Source of the DNA: Streptomyces anulatus
Lineage (GTDB): Bacteria; Actinomycetota; Actinomycetes; Streptomycetales; Streptomycetaceae
Assembly (NCBI RefSeq): GCF_014650675.1
Contig: NZ_BMVK01000029.1
Span: 1 to 43,647 of the forward strand
DNA length: 43,647 nt
Direction of reading: 5' to 3'
Positions 15,145-23,350 of this stretch are shown here, in pieces. The position numbers were made by a program, and so were the translations under genes. Every line of letters begins with the position of its first letter. Positions within the stretch are counted from its first letter, which is position 1. The notes beneath the pieces were generated by a model, which worked only from the letters and a program-made list of their open reading frames with translations, was not told the DNA's origin and did not search any database.

Positions 15145-15174
15145 GGCCCTCGCCCACCGGGGTGGGCGAGGGCC
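15145..15174 (-). terminator. Hairpin upstream of the NUDIX gene
   Basis: 14-bp perfect stem GGCCCTCGCCCACC (15145-15158) with 15161-15174 and a 2-nt turn, after the stop of the 252-aa membrane-protein gene. Confidence 0.6.
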
Positions 15175-15192
15175 AGGCGGAGCGACCGGAGG

Positions 15193-15951
15193 TCAGTCCC
15201 GGAAGGGGCAGTTGCTGTGCTGGTCGACGGCCGGGGCGGGCATGTGGATGTGGACGTCGGGCCGGGTGGGGGTCTTCGCGGGGTTGGCGGGGCGGCCGAC
15301 GGTGCGGCGCAGGGTCAGGCCGTTCAGCGCGAGCGCGGACAGGAGCGTCCAGGCCAGGGCCGTCAGGGCGACGGCGATGGTGCGGCTGGTGTCCGGGGTG
15401 TCCGTCCAGACCATGAACACCGTGGCCGCGCCCCACGCGGTCCACATCGCGCGCAGCGCGTTGCTGCGGGTGAAGTAGCCGAGGACCAGGGCAGCGATGC
15501 CGGTGGCCAGCCACAGCGTGTAGACGGTGGAGGCGGCGATCGGGAGGCCGGCGGAGTGCTGGGCGATGTAGGTGCGGACCGGCTGGTCGACGATGGCGAG
15601 GACGCTGTCGGAGGTGTCGACGCCGACCTGCACTGTGGGCACGGCGGTGAGCAGCTGGTGCAGCGTCTGGAGGGCGGCTTCGCCGACGGCCGCCACCACC
15701 AGCAGGACGAAGGACGCTGCGGTCAGCATCAGGACGGCCCTGATCCAGGGGGCCATGTGCCGCAGCCCGTCCTGGGGGACGTTGAGGATGTCCATCCACA
15801 TCAGGTTCAGAACGCCGTCGTCTTCCCACGCCTTGTCCCACCAAGTACGGAGCGCCGCGAACGGCCGGTCCTTGGTCTGCGGTTTCGGGAGGGGCACGGG
15901 GAGGTGGGCGAGCTCCTGGCGGTCGGTGCGGGGCGCGTTGTCGTTCTGCAC
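15193..15951 (-). CDS. Multi-pass membrane protein of the transfer operon
   Basis: 252 aa from the GTG at 15951, which has GGAG about seven bases upstream; the longer frame upstream overlaps an opposing gene and lacks support. A soluble N-terminus (QNDNAPRTDRQE... FAALRTWWDKAWEDDG) is followed by about five membrane segments (at roughly 60-82, 120-135, 140-160, 165-180 and 185-205), and a His/Pro-rich tail (PDVHIHMPAPAVDQHSNCP). There is no enzyme motif. Context suggests a Spd-like membrane component for intramycelial plasmid spread. Confidence 0.75.
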   Translation of the reverse strand: MQNDNAPRTDRQELAHLPVPLPKPQTKDRPFAALRTWWDKAWEDDGVLNLMWMDILNVPQDGLRHMAPWIRAVLMLTAASFVLLVVAAVGEAALQTLHQLLTAVPTVQVGVDTSDSVLAIVDQPVRTYIAQHSAGLPIAASTVYTLWLATGIAALVLGYFTRSNALRAMWTAWGAATVFMVWTDTPDTSRTIAVALTALAWTLLSALALNGLTLRRTVGRPANPAKTPTRPDVHIHMPAPAVDQHSNCPFRD

Positions 15952-16051
15952 GGAGCAACTCCTTGTTGGTGATGCGGGGTTCACGGAGCGTGCGAGTGGG
16001 CCAAGCTGTGGGTGAGCGACGGAATCGACAGAGGTGAAGGGGGCGGCTGCG

Positions 16052-16270
16052 ATGGGGTGGTTCACCCGGGATGAGCCGGTGGAGATCGTCTTCGACCAGG
16101 TCATCGACACGGACGACACGATCTGGCCCGCGTTCACCGACGACGACGGTGTGCTGTGGATCGACGTCGACTACGAGGTCGAGGTGACGATCGACCGGGC
16201 GATCGTGGACGGGCAGATCCGGGGTGCCGAGGTCGATGACTACGGCCGGATTTGGATCGACTACGACTGA
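16052..16270 (+). CDS. Small acidic protein on the opposite strand
   Basis: 72 aa (MGWFTRDEPVEIVFDQVIDT...), very acidic, with two WIDxDYE-like phrases (LWIDVDYEVEVTI and IWIDYD) that look like an internal repeat. The ATG at 16052 has AAGGGGG eight bases upstream. It is one of only two rightward genes within the leftward transfer operon, the other being the element cargo. The codon pattern fits a real gene. No family recognised; an anti-repressor or nucleic-acid mimic is conceivable given the charge but unsupported. Confidence 0.6.
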   Translation: MGWFTRDEPVEIVFDQVIDTDDTIWPAFTDDDGVLWIDVDYEVEVTIDRAIVDGQIRGAEVDDYGRIWIDYD

Positions 16271-16350
16271 CCGGTGAGGCCGGACGGCCTGTCCCGCACC
16301 CGAGGCCCGGCTGGCGGGCGGTGTCGGATGCGAGGCAGGGCGCCCGGAGT

Positions 16351-16848
16351 TCAGCGGACGTCGTTGCGGGTGCGGGAGAACATCCCCCGCTGGTTGCTGG
16401 TGTTGTTGATCTGCGTGTTCTGCACGACCGGGCCCTCGTAGACCGTCTTGGACACCGACTGGCGGGCCTTGCTGACCGCGCCGCCGATGGCGGTGGCGAC
16501 CATCGCGAGTCCCGCGAAGGGCAGGGTGACCATCAGGACGCCGTAGAGCGTGACGGAGGCCAGGCCCTGGAGTACGAGCCAGGCCCCGCAGCCGATTCCG
16601 GTGATCCCGGTGCCGACGCCGATGGAGGCGACCGCGATCCCGGCGGCCCAGGCCGGGACGATCCGCTTGTCGTCCTGATGGACGGGCGGGGTGTCGCCGT
16701 ACGGCGGGACCTCGGTGTTGTCGCGGAACGACGTCGGGAAGTGCCGCACGGGCGGCGTCTCGGGCTGGAAGGACTGGGTGATGATCCGCTCGGCCTCGGC
16801 GCGGGCTTCGGCGTCGGTGAGCGGGCGGGTGATGGGCTCGAAGTCCAC
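16351..16848 (-). CDS. Two-helix membrane protein (Spd-like)
   Basis: 165 aa from the GTG at 16848, with GGAG eight bases upstream. The N-terminal 65 residues are soluble and helical (PLTDAEARAEAERIITQSF). Two long membrane helices follow at about 67-92 and 95-123, then a polar tail (VVQNTQINNTSNQRGMFSR). This size and topology are typical of small spread (Spd) membrane proteins next to TraB in Streptomyces plasmids. Homology not verified. Confidence 0.72.
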   Translation of the reverse strand: MDFEPITRPLTDAEARAEAERIITQSFQPETPPVRHFPTSFRDNTEVPPYGDTPPVHQDDKRIVPAWAAGIAVASIGVGTGITGIGCGAWLVLQGLASVTLYGVLMVTLPFAGLAMVATAIGGAVSKARQSVSKTVYEGPVVQNTQINNTSNQRGMFSRTRNDVR

Positions 16849-16870
16849 GGTGATCTCCGGGGGCAGAGGG

Positions 16871-16903
16871 GCGCCCTCCCCGCCGGGTGGGTGGGGAGGG
16901 CGC
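16871..16903 (-). terminator. Hairpin between operon genes
   Basis: 11-bp stem GCGCCCTCCCC (16871-16881) with 16893-16903, upstream of the two-helix membrane-protein gene. Confidence 0.5.
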
Positions 16904-16927
16904 AGGGGGTGGGGGAGCGGGGCGGTG

Positions 16928-17128
16928 CTACTGCGGGTCGGCGGCGGCCTCGTCGAGGGCGTCGGGCGTCGGGTACTGCGTCAGCGGCCAGCGGTCCTCG
17001 GTGCGGACAACGAGGCCGTTGCGGCGGCCGGTGAGCAGCAGCTCGGTGACGAGCGCGCGGGCCTCGGGGCTGGCCGCGAGGACGTCGGCACCGTCGTCGA
17101 CGACCAGGACCAGGGGGCGGTTGTTCAT
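16928..17128 (-). CDS. Small hypothetical protein
   Basis: 66 aa (MNNRPLVLVVDDGADVLAASPEARALV...), an alpha/beta-looking miniature domain ending in an acidic tail. The ATG at 17128 has GAAGGAG seven bases upstream. The opening LVLVVDDGADVL superficially resembles response-regulator receivers, but the protein is far too short to be one. Unknown role next to small membrane proteins of the transfer operon. Confidence 0.65.
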   Translation of the reverse strand: MNNRPLVLVVDDGADVLAASPEARALVTELLLTGRRNGLVVRTEDRWPLTQYPTPDALDEAAADPQ

Positions 17129-17167
17129 CGGGCTCTCCTTCGCGTACGGGCGGGGGGATCGGGCTGG

Positions 17168-17356
17168 TCAGAAGCTGCTGATCCAGCCGGTGAGGGAGGG
17201 GATCGCGCTGTTGACCGTGGGGGCGATGCCGGTGCTGGCGAGGAAGAAGCCGAACAGGCAGACGGCGATGCCCGGCATGATCCGCTGGTAGCCGGTGCGT
17301 ACGAGGATGAGGACGATGATGCCGAGCAGGACGACCAGGGAGATCGACAAGGCCAC
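17168..17356 (-). CDS. Small membrane protein (Spd-like)
   Basis: 62 aa from the GTG at 17356, with GAAGGAA eight bases upstream. Two hydrophobic helices (ALSISLVVLLGIIVLILV and GIAVCLFGFFLASTGIAP) are separated by a basic turn (RTGYQR). It lies directly downstream of traB. Small two-helix proteins beside TraB are typical spread functions in this plasmid group; the role is inferred from position. Confidence 0.75.
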   Translation of the reverse strand: MALSISLVVLLGIIVLILVRTGYQRIMPGIAVCLFGFFLASTGIAPTVNSAIPSLTGWISSF

Positions 17357-17402
17357 GGTTCGTTTCCTTCGGTGAGTCGGGGCTGGTGGGTGCAGGTGCG
17401 GG

Positions 17403-19718
17403 TCAGTTATCGGTGAGCTGCCAGACGCCGCGCTTGCGCGTGGTGGCCAGGCCCTTCGCCTTGAGCTGGGAGCAGGCGTTGCTGACGCTGGAGGGCTGGA
17501 AGTCCGGCAGCGCGGCGCGCAGCTCCTTGAGAGGCTTGGGCCCGTCCGCGAGGAGGTCGAGAATCTGGTCCTGGAGGCCGGGCTCCTCGCCGGGGTCGTT
17601 GTCGAGGCCGAACAGGATGTCCGCGAACGGCCCGCCGAACGGGACAGGCGCGGCCGAGGTGTCGCCGCCGTCGCCGTCGTTGGTCCCGGTTGCGGGGGCC
17701 GGGGTGGCGGCGGCCGGGGTGCTGCCTGGGGCGTCGGAGAAGGCCTGGGCGAGGGTGTCGCAGTCGGCGTACGGGTTGGTGTGCCGCACGTCGTAGAGGC
17801 CGACCTTGGCCTGGACGGCCTCCGCCTCGCCCCTGGTGAGTCCGTTGGCCGGCTCTTCGCCGTACAGGGCGATGAGGTCGGGGTAGACCCCGTCGACTTT
17901 CTCGGCGAAGAAGGTGCGCATGAACTTCGCCCGGCCGTCGAGGAACATGTACGCCATCCCGGCCGTGGACTCGCCGTCCTCGTCGTCCTTGCCGGAGAAC
18001 AGCGCTTCGATCTGGCCGTTCTCGTAGATCCGGGCGGGGATGTTCTCCATCTGGAACCCGGCCGGGGCGATGCCGTCCAGGCCCATCTCCTTGGTGGACG
18101 AACTCGCGGTGCGCATGAGGAACAGGGCGCCGACCTTGCCCTGCTGGCGGATCGCGTCGTCATCGCCGAGGTCCTTGAGGTGCAGGGACTGCACGGCGAG
18201 CCGGATGCCGATGCCGACCTTGCGGCCGGTCTTCTGGATGTCGGCGATGAGGTAGGCGGTGGCCTTGCGCATCGCTTCGTCCGGGTGGGACAGCAGCCGG
18301 TTGATCTCGTCCAGCGTGATGTTGATGAGCGGCCACGGCTTGCCCAGCGCGAAGTCGCCGCGCCCCATCTCGTTGGAGATCCGCTCGCGGTACTTCATGA
18401 CCGCGTGCGCGGCCGTGAGCATCAGCAGCGTTTCGACCGGGCCCTTGGCGAACCAGTCGACCTTGCCTTCCGCCTCCGGCAGGGACATGCCGCCCTGGAC
18501 GTCGCCGACCCAGGAGACGACGCCGGAGCGCTTCTCCGCGGCGAGGATCAGGTTCTGGAGAACGGACTTGCCCGCGCCGGTGACGCCGGCGGTGATGCCG
18601 CGCAGCGCTCCCTGGCCCGGGTCCCACAGGCGCATCCGGGCGGGCTTGCCGTCGTGGCAGACGCCGATGGTGACCCGCCCTTTGGAGTCCATCGTCAGGT
18701 CTTCGACGGTGGCCTTGCGGACCTTCATCAGCGGGTTGGTCTTGTAGACGGAGACGACGCCCTGGCGGATGCCGTCGGTCTCGATGACGAGGCGGGAGGG
18801 GTCGTCGATGCCGAAGGCGGAGCAGATCGCCGTGTGCGGCAGGTAGATCGTCTTGCCCGGCGGGGAGGCGACCAGGAGGACGATGCGGTCCTTCTCGGTC
18901 CGGTGGTCGATCAGGTCGACGCCGGGGGCGGCCTTGCCCGGGGCGGCGACCGCGGTCTCCCACAGACCCCGGATGCCTTCGGCTACGGCCTCGGTATCCT
19001 CGGAGGTGGGGCGGGCGACCACTCGCATCCGGCCGGGCCCCGAGCCCTGAACGGGTCGCATCTTCACCGTGCCGACTGGGAAGTCGAACGCGGCGGCGAG
19101 CTGCACGTCAGTGAAGGTGGGTACGGCCTTCCCTGCCTGGGCGACGACGACGGCTTCGAAGTCGGGCCGGTCGGTGCGGTACGGGGCGATGGAGACGAGC
19201 CGGGTGCCGTCGCCGGTGGCCTGCTGCCACTTCGCGGCGAGGAACTCGGTGTACGTCAGCTCCCGGGGAGCAAGGCCGGTGCCGGGCTGCACCTGGTGCT
19301 CGGTGAGCTCCAGGACCAGGCCGGCGCTGCGGGTGAGCGGCGCCATCCAGCCCATCAGACCGGCCCAGGCAGCGGCGTCGACGATCTCCCACCAGTTGAA
19401 GCCGGGGGTGATCAGGTTCGCCACGTAGGTGCCGGCGGCCGTGAGGAAGGGGATCGCGCGCTGCGCCCGGGTGATGGCACTCAGGCCCTGGCCCTCGGTG
19501 TTCTTCGTCTTCGCGTACAGCCAGGCCAGGGTGCCCAGCCCGATGCCGCCGGAGGCGAGGTAGGACCAGGCACTGTCGTCCAGCTGCGGGCCGACAGCCA
19601 TCCCGGCGGCGGCGAGGGCGTAGGAGGTGCGTTCGGCCAGGACGCGCCGGTAGATGACGTGGCCGGGGACGGACTTGGTGGTGTCGACGGCCGGTGCGGC
19701 CTGGTCGGTGGTGCTCAA
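17403..19718 (-). CDS. traB: TraB-type FtsK/SpoIIIE DNA translocase for conjugation
   Basis: 771 aa. It moves double-stranded plasmid DNA between mycelia, as established for Streptomyces TraB proteins. Two or three membrane segments occupy about residues 33-135. The motor domain holds Walker A GVTGAGKS (378-385) and Walker B PLINITLDE (463-471), with SLHLKDLGDDDAIRQQ typical of this branch. A disordered linker (about 660-705) leads to a C-terminal winged helix (714-771, LQDQILDLLADGPKPLKELR and VSNACSQLKAKGLATTRKRG), the domain that recognises the cis transfer locus (clt) in known TraB proteins. The start is TTG at 19718 with GGAGG five bases upstream. It is followed by small membrane proteins and preceded by its small tra partner. 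The candidate clt in this window is the CGAAACG array at 25.64-26.00 kb. Confidence 0.93.
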   Translation of the reverse strand: MSTTDQAAPAVDTTKSVPGHVIYRRVLAERTSYALAAAGMAVGPQLDDSAWSYLASGGIGLGTLAWLYAKTKNTEGQGLSAITRAQRAIPFLTAAGTYVANLITPGFNWWEIVDAAAWAGLMGWMAPLTRSAGLVLELTEHQVQPGTGLAPRELTYTEFLAAKWQQATGDGTRLVSIAPYRTDRPDFEAVVVAQAGKAVPTFTDVQLAAAFDFPVGTVKMRPVQGSGPGRMRVVARPTSEDTEAVAEGIRGLWETAVAAPGKAAPGVDLIDHRTEKDRIVLLVASPPGKTIYLPHTAICSAFGIDDPSRLVIETDGIRQGVVSVYKTNPLMKVRKATVEDLTMDSKGRVTIGVCHDGKPARMRLWDPGQGALRGITAGVTGAGKSVLQNLILAAEKRSGVVSWVGDVQGGMSLPEAEGKVDWFAKGPVETLLMLTAAHAVMKYRERISNEMGRGDFALGKPWPLINITLDEINRLLSHPDEAMRKATAYLIADIQKTGRKVGIGIRLAVQSLHLKDLGDDDAIRQQGKVGALFLMRTASSSTKEMGLDGIAPAGFQMENIPARIYENGQIEALFSGKDDEDGESTAGMAYMFLDGRAKFMRTFFAEKVDGVYPDLIALYGEEPANGLTRGEAEAVQAKVGLYDVRHTNPYADCDTLAQAFSDAPGSTPAAATPAPATGTNDGDGGDTSAAPVPFGGPFADILFGLDNDPGEEPGLQDQILDLLADGPKPLKELRAALPDFQPSSVSNACSQLKAKGLATTRKRGVWQLTDN

Positions 19719-19743
19719 CGCAGCCTCCGTATCTGGGCAGGGT

Positions 19744-19786
19744 GCAGCGAGGGGCCGTGCCCGGTGTGGGCGCGGCCCCTTGCTGC
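19744..19786 (-). terminator. Hairpin upstream of traB
   Basis: Long imperfect stem (GCAGCGAGGGGCCGTGCCC, 19744-19762, with 19768-19786), loop of 5 nt, between the small tra gene and traB. It may attenuate transcription into traB. Confidence 0.5.
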
Positions 19787-19802
19787 GGTGGGTGGGTTGG
19801 GG

Positions 19803-20252
19803 TTAGTGGCGGCGGCCGGTGCGCCGGTAGAAGCCGGGCTTGGCCTGTTGGACTCCGGAGCCGTTGGAGGCTTCGTAGCCGGGGCGGTACTCGCTCTCGT
19901 GGGCGTTGTTGAAGCCGCGGGCGTCGTTGTCGACGGAGTCGGCGGCGTTCACCATGTCGCCGGAGGCCTCCGCGACGCCGGTGAGCGCGGTGGAGACGTC
20001 CTCGATCATCGAGGTGAAGCGGGGCTCGACTTCGGCCTGGCCGCACATCTCCGCCAGGCGCAGGGCTGCGGTGGAGTTGGCCTGCATGTGGGAGCGGAGC
20101 AGGTGCATGCCCTCCTTGAGGAAGAGGGCGGAGGCGGCGAGCTTCGCGGTCCGGCCCGCGAGGGCGAGGAAGCCGAGGGGGCCGCCCGTACCGCCGGTGC
20201 TGCTGGCGACGCCGTGGTTCATGCCCGGGATGGCCGGGAGGTTGTCGCTCAC
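19803..20252 (-). CDS. Small conjugal transfer protein (often annotated TraB-like)
   Basis: 149 aa from the GTG at 20252, with GAGGAG upstream. The C-terminal half (CGQAEVEPRFTSMIEDVSTAL, then HESEYRPGYEASNGSGVQQA and KPGFYR) matches a recurrent small protein of Streptomyces transfer operons, recalled from annotations as conjugal transfer protein TraB. It is helical throughout with a hydrophobic stretch near residue 25, and has no ATPase motif, so it is not the motor itself. It sits directly before the motor gene; a partner or regulator role is inferred. Confidence 0.72.
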   Translation of the reverse strand: MSDNLPAIPGMNHGVASSTGGTGGPLGFLALAGRTAKLAASALFLKEGMHLLRSHMQANSTAALRLAEMCGQAEVEPRFTSMIEDVSTALTGVAEASGDMVNAADSVDNDARGFNNAHESEYRPGYEASNGSGVQQAKPGFYRRTGRRH

Positions 20253-20266
20253 GTGCTGATCTCCTC

Positions 20267-20725
20267 TCAGTTCTGGTTGTGGACGCGGGCGGCGGGGACG
20301 GCCAGGCCGGTGTCCTCGGTGGCCTGCTGGAGCGGCCGGTAGGCGTCGAACATGGCGTTCTCCGCACTCTCGGAGAGCTCGGCGGCCATCAGGGACTTGG
20401 CGGCCATCTCGTCGGCCTTGCGGGCCAGCAGCTCCATGGACTCCGCGAGTTTCGCCATCGCGGCGCCGGTCAGGCGGCCGATGACGTTGTGCGTGGAGCG
20501 CAGGTCGACGGCGAGGTCCTCGAGCTCGTACCGGATCTGCCGGGCCTTCATGGAGAGCTTGCTGCAGGTCTCATGTGCCTTGAACGACTGAGCGGTGAGC
20601 TCCTCGAGGACGTCGAGGGAGTCGTCGAGGGTCACCTCCGTCTCGTGCTGGGCGTCCATGTCCGCGATGCCGCCGCTGCCCCACTGGGCCAGCCAGCTGT
20701 CGCGGGTGTCGGGGGCAGTGCTCAC
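20267..20725 (-). CDS. Possible internally started C-terminal product (152 aa)
   Basis: In-frame GTG at 20725 inside the large disordered protein, preceded at six bases by AAGGAG, a strong Shine-Dalgarno. The product (MSTAPDTRDSWLAQWGSGG onward) is a complete helical domain of the size common for standalone proteins upstream of the small tra gene. Either two genes fused and kept the old ribosome site, or both forms are made. Confidence 0.45.
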   Translation of the reverse strand: MSTAPDTRDSWLAQWGSGGIADMDAQHETEVTLDDSLDVLEELTAQSFKAHETCSKLSMKARQIRYELEDLAVDLRSTHNVIGRLTGAAMAKLAESMELLARKADEMAAKSLMAAELSESAENAMFDAYRPLQQATEDTGLAVPAARVHNQN

Positions 20726-23023
20726 GCTGTTCTCCTTCGTGCTCGGGTTGTCGGCGGGGCCGCCCGCGCCGGACGTCGCCGGGCTGGGCTCGGGGGAGTC
20801 GGCCCGCTCGACCGTGATCGGCCCGGCCTGGGCGGGCACCGCCGTCGCCATGCCCATCGCCTCGAACGGCGTCAGGCGCTGCTGACCGGTGCCCGGCACC
20901 GTGCCCCCGCCCACCGGGACCGGACCCGTACTGGGTCCGGCAGGTGCGGCGGGCGGGGCCGGGGTCACTGCCGCAGGACCAGGTGCCCCCGGCGGCGGTG
21001 ATGGGGCGGGGGCCGCCCCGCCGGGCGCGGCAGCCGCGCCGGCCGGGGCCGGAGTAGCTGCCGGAGGACCGGGCGGGACCGGTGGCACGGGCGGGGTGGT
21101 GGTGGTGCCGGTCGTCGGCGCGGGGACCGTGGTGGTGCGCATCCGGGCGCGTTTGCGGGCCCGCGCCTTGGCCGTGGACCAGGGGGTACGGCGGGCCGGG
21201 GCCTTCGCGGCCGGACCCGACGGTGCCTTCGCCGCGGGCCCGGAGGGTGCCTTCCCGGCGGGGCCGGCGGGCTTGGTGGTGCCGGGCTTGGTGGTCTTGG
21301 TCTTCGGGCCGGACTTCTTTTTCGGCTTCCTGACCTTGACCTTCGTGACGATGGGCGGGCCGAGCTTCTTGCGGCGGAGCTTGAGCCGCTTCTCGGCGGT
21401 CTCGTGCACGGCCTCGCCGAAGGTGGTCCGGCCCCGGGCGGCGGACTTGCGGGCCGCGTCCATCTTCTTGCCGTACTCGCGGTCGAAGCGACGGCATTTG
21501 CGGCAGCGGCAGCCGTAGGAGTCCGACGCCGCCATGGTGCCGTGTGCGATCCCCGGCGTGAGCGTGACCTTCTTGCCCTTTCGGGACTTCCCGCCCGGCG
21601 CCTTGGGCACCGAGGCCGGGCCGGTCCCGCCCTTGCCGGAGCGGGTCTTGCCCTTCTTCCCGCCGCCGCGCTTGCTGCCGGGCGCGGTGGTGGCGCCCGC
21701 GCCGCCGCCCTTGCCCTTCGGCTTCGTCTTCGGGCCGGTGCCCGCCGTGGTGGAGCCGGGCTTCTTGCGCAGGATCCCGGCCGGGCCGGTCGTCCCGCGC
21801 GGCGACTTCTTCGTGCCGCTCTTAGGGCCGGCCCCTGTTCCCTTGCCGGTACCCGGCCCCTTCGGGCTGGTCGCTCCGGGCGTGGTCTTCCCACCCGCAC
21901 CCTTGCCGGATCCCGTGCCCTTCGTGGTGGGGGCCTTCGTGGTCGGTGTGGTCTTCCCGCCCGTGCCCTTGCCGGTTCCCGCCCCGTTCTTCTTCTGCGT
22001 GCCACCCGAGGAACCGCCGGCTCCGGCCCCGGTGCTGCCGGGGCCGCGCTTGCGGTTCCGGAGGGAACCACCGCCGGAGGCCCCGGACCCACCGCCGGGG
22101 CCGCGGTTCTTCCCGCCGCCCCCGCTGCCGTTGTTCGGGCCTTTGCCGGAGCCGGAGCCTCCCGGGCCGCCCGATCCTCCGCCCGTTCCGGGGTTGTGGT
22201 TCTTCTTGAGGCTGTGGCCGCCGCCCTGGGAGTTGCGCTTGAGCGGGGTGATCCCGGAGCCGTTCTTGTTGGGCGAGTTGGTACGGCCGCCGCCCGAGCC
22301 GGAGCCCGAACCGCCGCCAGGACCGCGTCCGCGCCCGCCTCCGGCACCGCTGCCGGAGCCGCTGGGTGACTTGGTCGTCGACCCGCCGCGCCGCCCTCCA
22401 CCGGAGCCGCTGTGGGTCCCGCTGCCGCCCCGCCCGGACCGGCCCGGACCACCGGCGCCAGACCGCCCCGACGAGCCGCCAGAGCCGCTCTGGAGGGCCT
22501 TGCGGCCGTACTCGGGCCCGGACGGCACCTGCTTCTTCGCACCGCCCTTGGAGGAGCCCCCCCTGCCGCTGCCCGCGGTCTTCGCGACCGCCTCACGCTG
22601 CTCCCTGCTGGCCCGGCCCGCCGCGATGCTGGAGTGAATACCGCGCATCGCCGCGAGGGATACCGCGAGGATCGCCGCCAGGGACAGCGACCCCAGGCCC
22701 GGCGGCGATGCCGCCGGGGAACCCTCCGAACGGAAGGTCGCCGGGACCACCGCACCCGCACCGGCGGGAGCCGCGACGGCCCCCGGCGCGGGAGCGAACG
22801 GCGCACTCTGACCGGGGTCCGGAAGGGCCGCGATGACATCCATCGGGTCGGTCCGCGTCGCGAGTGCAAACGGCTCCGCAGTGGCCGGGGCGGGGTCCGC
22901 GGAGGCCGCGAACGGCACGTCGGCGGGGACCTGCGCGAGGGGTTCCGCCGGGGGGTCGGCGGGGGCGGTGTAGCCCACGCGGGGGAAGTTGATCACATTG
23001 TTGGGGCCGTCGTCGTCGGCCAT
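20267..23023 (-). CDS. Very large disordered Gly/Ser/Lys/Pro-rich transfer-operon protein
   Basis: 918 aa from the ATG at 23023 (MADDDGPNNVINFPRVGY), which has GAGGGAG upstream. Order: short acidic start; one hydrophobic segment near 108-128 (LGSLSLAAILAVSLAAMRGI); about 350 residues of Gly/Ser/Lys/Arg/Thr low complexity; a basic Cys cluster near 504 (CRCRKCRRFDREYGKKM) followed by RLKLRRKKLG; Pro/Ala-rich linker; and a helical C-terminal domain of about 150 aa (EVTLDDSLDVLEELTAQSF through ESAENAMFDAYRPLQQATED). An internal GTG at 20725 with AAGGAG could start that last domain alone. Basic disorder suggests DNA or polyanion binding, and the hydrophobic segment may tether it to membrane. Function unknown; it sits two genes upstream of the TraB motor gene. 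Confidence 0.8.
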   Translation of the reverse strand: MADDDGPNNVINFPRVGYTAPADPPAEPLAQVPADVPFAASADPAPATAEPFALATRTDPMDVIAALPDPGQSAPFAPAPGAVAAPAGAGAVVPATFRSEGSPAASPPGLGSLSLAAILAVSLAAMRGIHSSIAAGRASREQREAVAKTAGSGRGGSSKGGAKKQVPSGPEYGRKALQSGSGGSSGRSGAGGPGRSGRGGSGTHSGSGGGRRGGSTTKSPSGSGSGAGGGRGRGPGGGSGSGSGGGRTNSPNKNGSGITPLKRNSQGGGHSLKKNHNPGTGGGSGGPGGSGSGKGPNNGSGGGGKNRGPGGGSGASGGGSLRNRKRGPGSTGAGAGGSSGGTQKKNGAGTGKGTGGKTTPTTKAPTTKGTGSGKGAGGKTTPGATSPKGPGTGKGTGAGPKSGTKKSPRGTTGPAGILRKKPGSTTAGTGPKTKPKGKGGGAGATTAPGSKRGGGKKGKTRSGKGGTGPASVPKAPGGKSRKGKKVTLTPGIAHGTMAASDSYGCRCRKCRRFDREYGKKMDAARKSAARGRTTFGEAVHETAEKRLKLRRKKLGPPIVTKVKVRKPKKKSGPKTKTTKPGTTKPAGPAGKAPSGPAAKAPSGPAAKAPARRTPWSTAKARARKRARMRTTTVPAPTTGTTTTPPVPPVPPGPPAATPAPAGAAAAPGGAAPAPSPPPGAPGPAAVTPAPPAAPAGPSTGPVPVGGGTVPGTGQQRLTPFEAMGMATAVPAQAGPITVERADSPEPSPATSGAGGPADNPSTKENSVSTAPDTRDSWLAQWGSGGIADMDAQHETEVTLDDSLDVLEELTAQSFKAHETCSKLSMKARQIRYELEDLAVDLRSTHNVIGRLTGAAMAKLAESMELLARKADEMAAKSLMAAELSESAENAMFDAYRPLQQATEDTGLAVPAARVHNQN

Positions 23024-23146
23024 GACGTCTCCCTCTCGGAGTTGACAGACGGTCACCGCCTGGGGCACTCTCGCGCGCGCACGACACGCGCGCGCCTTGG
23101 GGTGCTCCGGGCAGCGAGTAGGAGGCGGTGAAGAAGAAGAACTTCG

Positions 23147-23350
23147 TCACCCTCCGTTGTGCTTGTAGAAGTCGTGCAGTGTGGCGGTGAGCTTGCGCCA
23201 CACATCCGGCTTGCCGTCGCGCTCCGCCTGGCGGGCCAGGGTCCGGCACGCGTCGTACCAGACCCCGGCCCGCTCCTGGTCGCTCCGGGCTTCCGCGATC
23301 CGTCCGTTCCAGTGCTTCGCGCGGTTTTGCGTCTGCCGAGGCGTCGTCAC
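23147..23350 (-). CDS. Small basic helical protein
   Basis: 67 aa from the GTG at 23350 (MTTPRQTQNRAKHWNGRIAE...), all helical and basic. The start overlaps the stop of the preceding gene (GTGA). No family recognised. Translational coupling to the 182-aa protein suggests a shared complex in the transfer operon. Confidence 0.65.
   Translation of the reverse strand: MTTPRQTQNRAKHWNGRIAEARSDQERAGVWYDACRTLARQAERDGKPDVWRKLTATLHDFYKHNGG

Noticed and set aside
16928..17128. 66-aa protein as a response-regulator receiver
   Set aside because: It has a VVDD-like start but is about half the needed length and lacks the phosphoacceptor and Lys motifs.
17781..20342. Plus-strand open frame of 853 codons
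   Set aside because: Antisense shadow of traB and its partner. High GC leaves few stops; composition is Gly/Ala/Val/Asp-rich without domain motifs.
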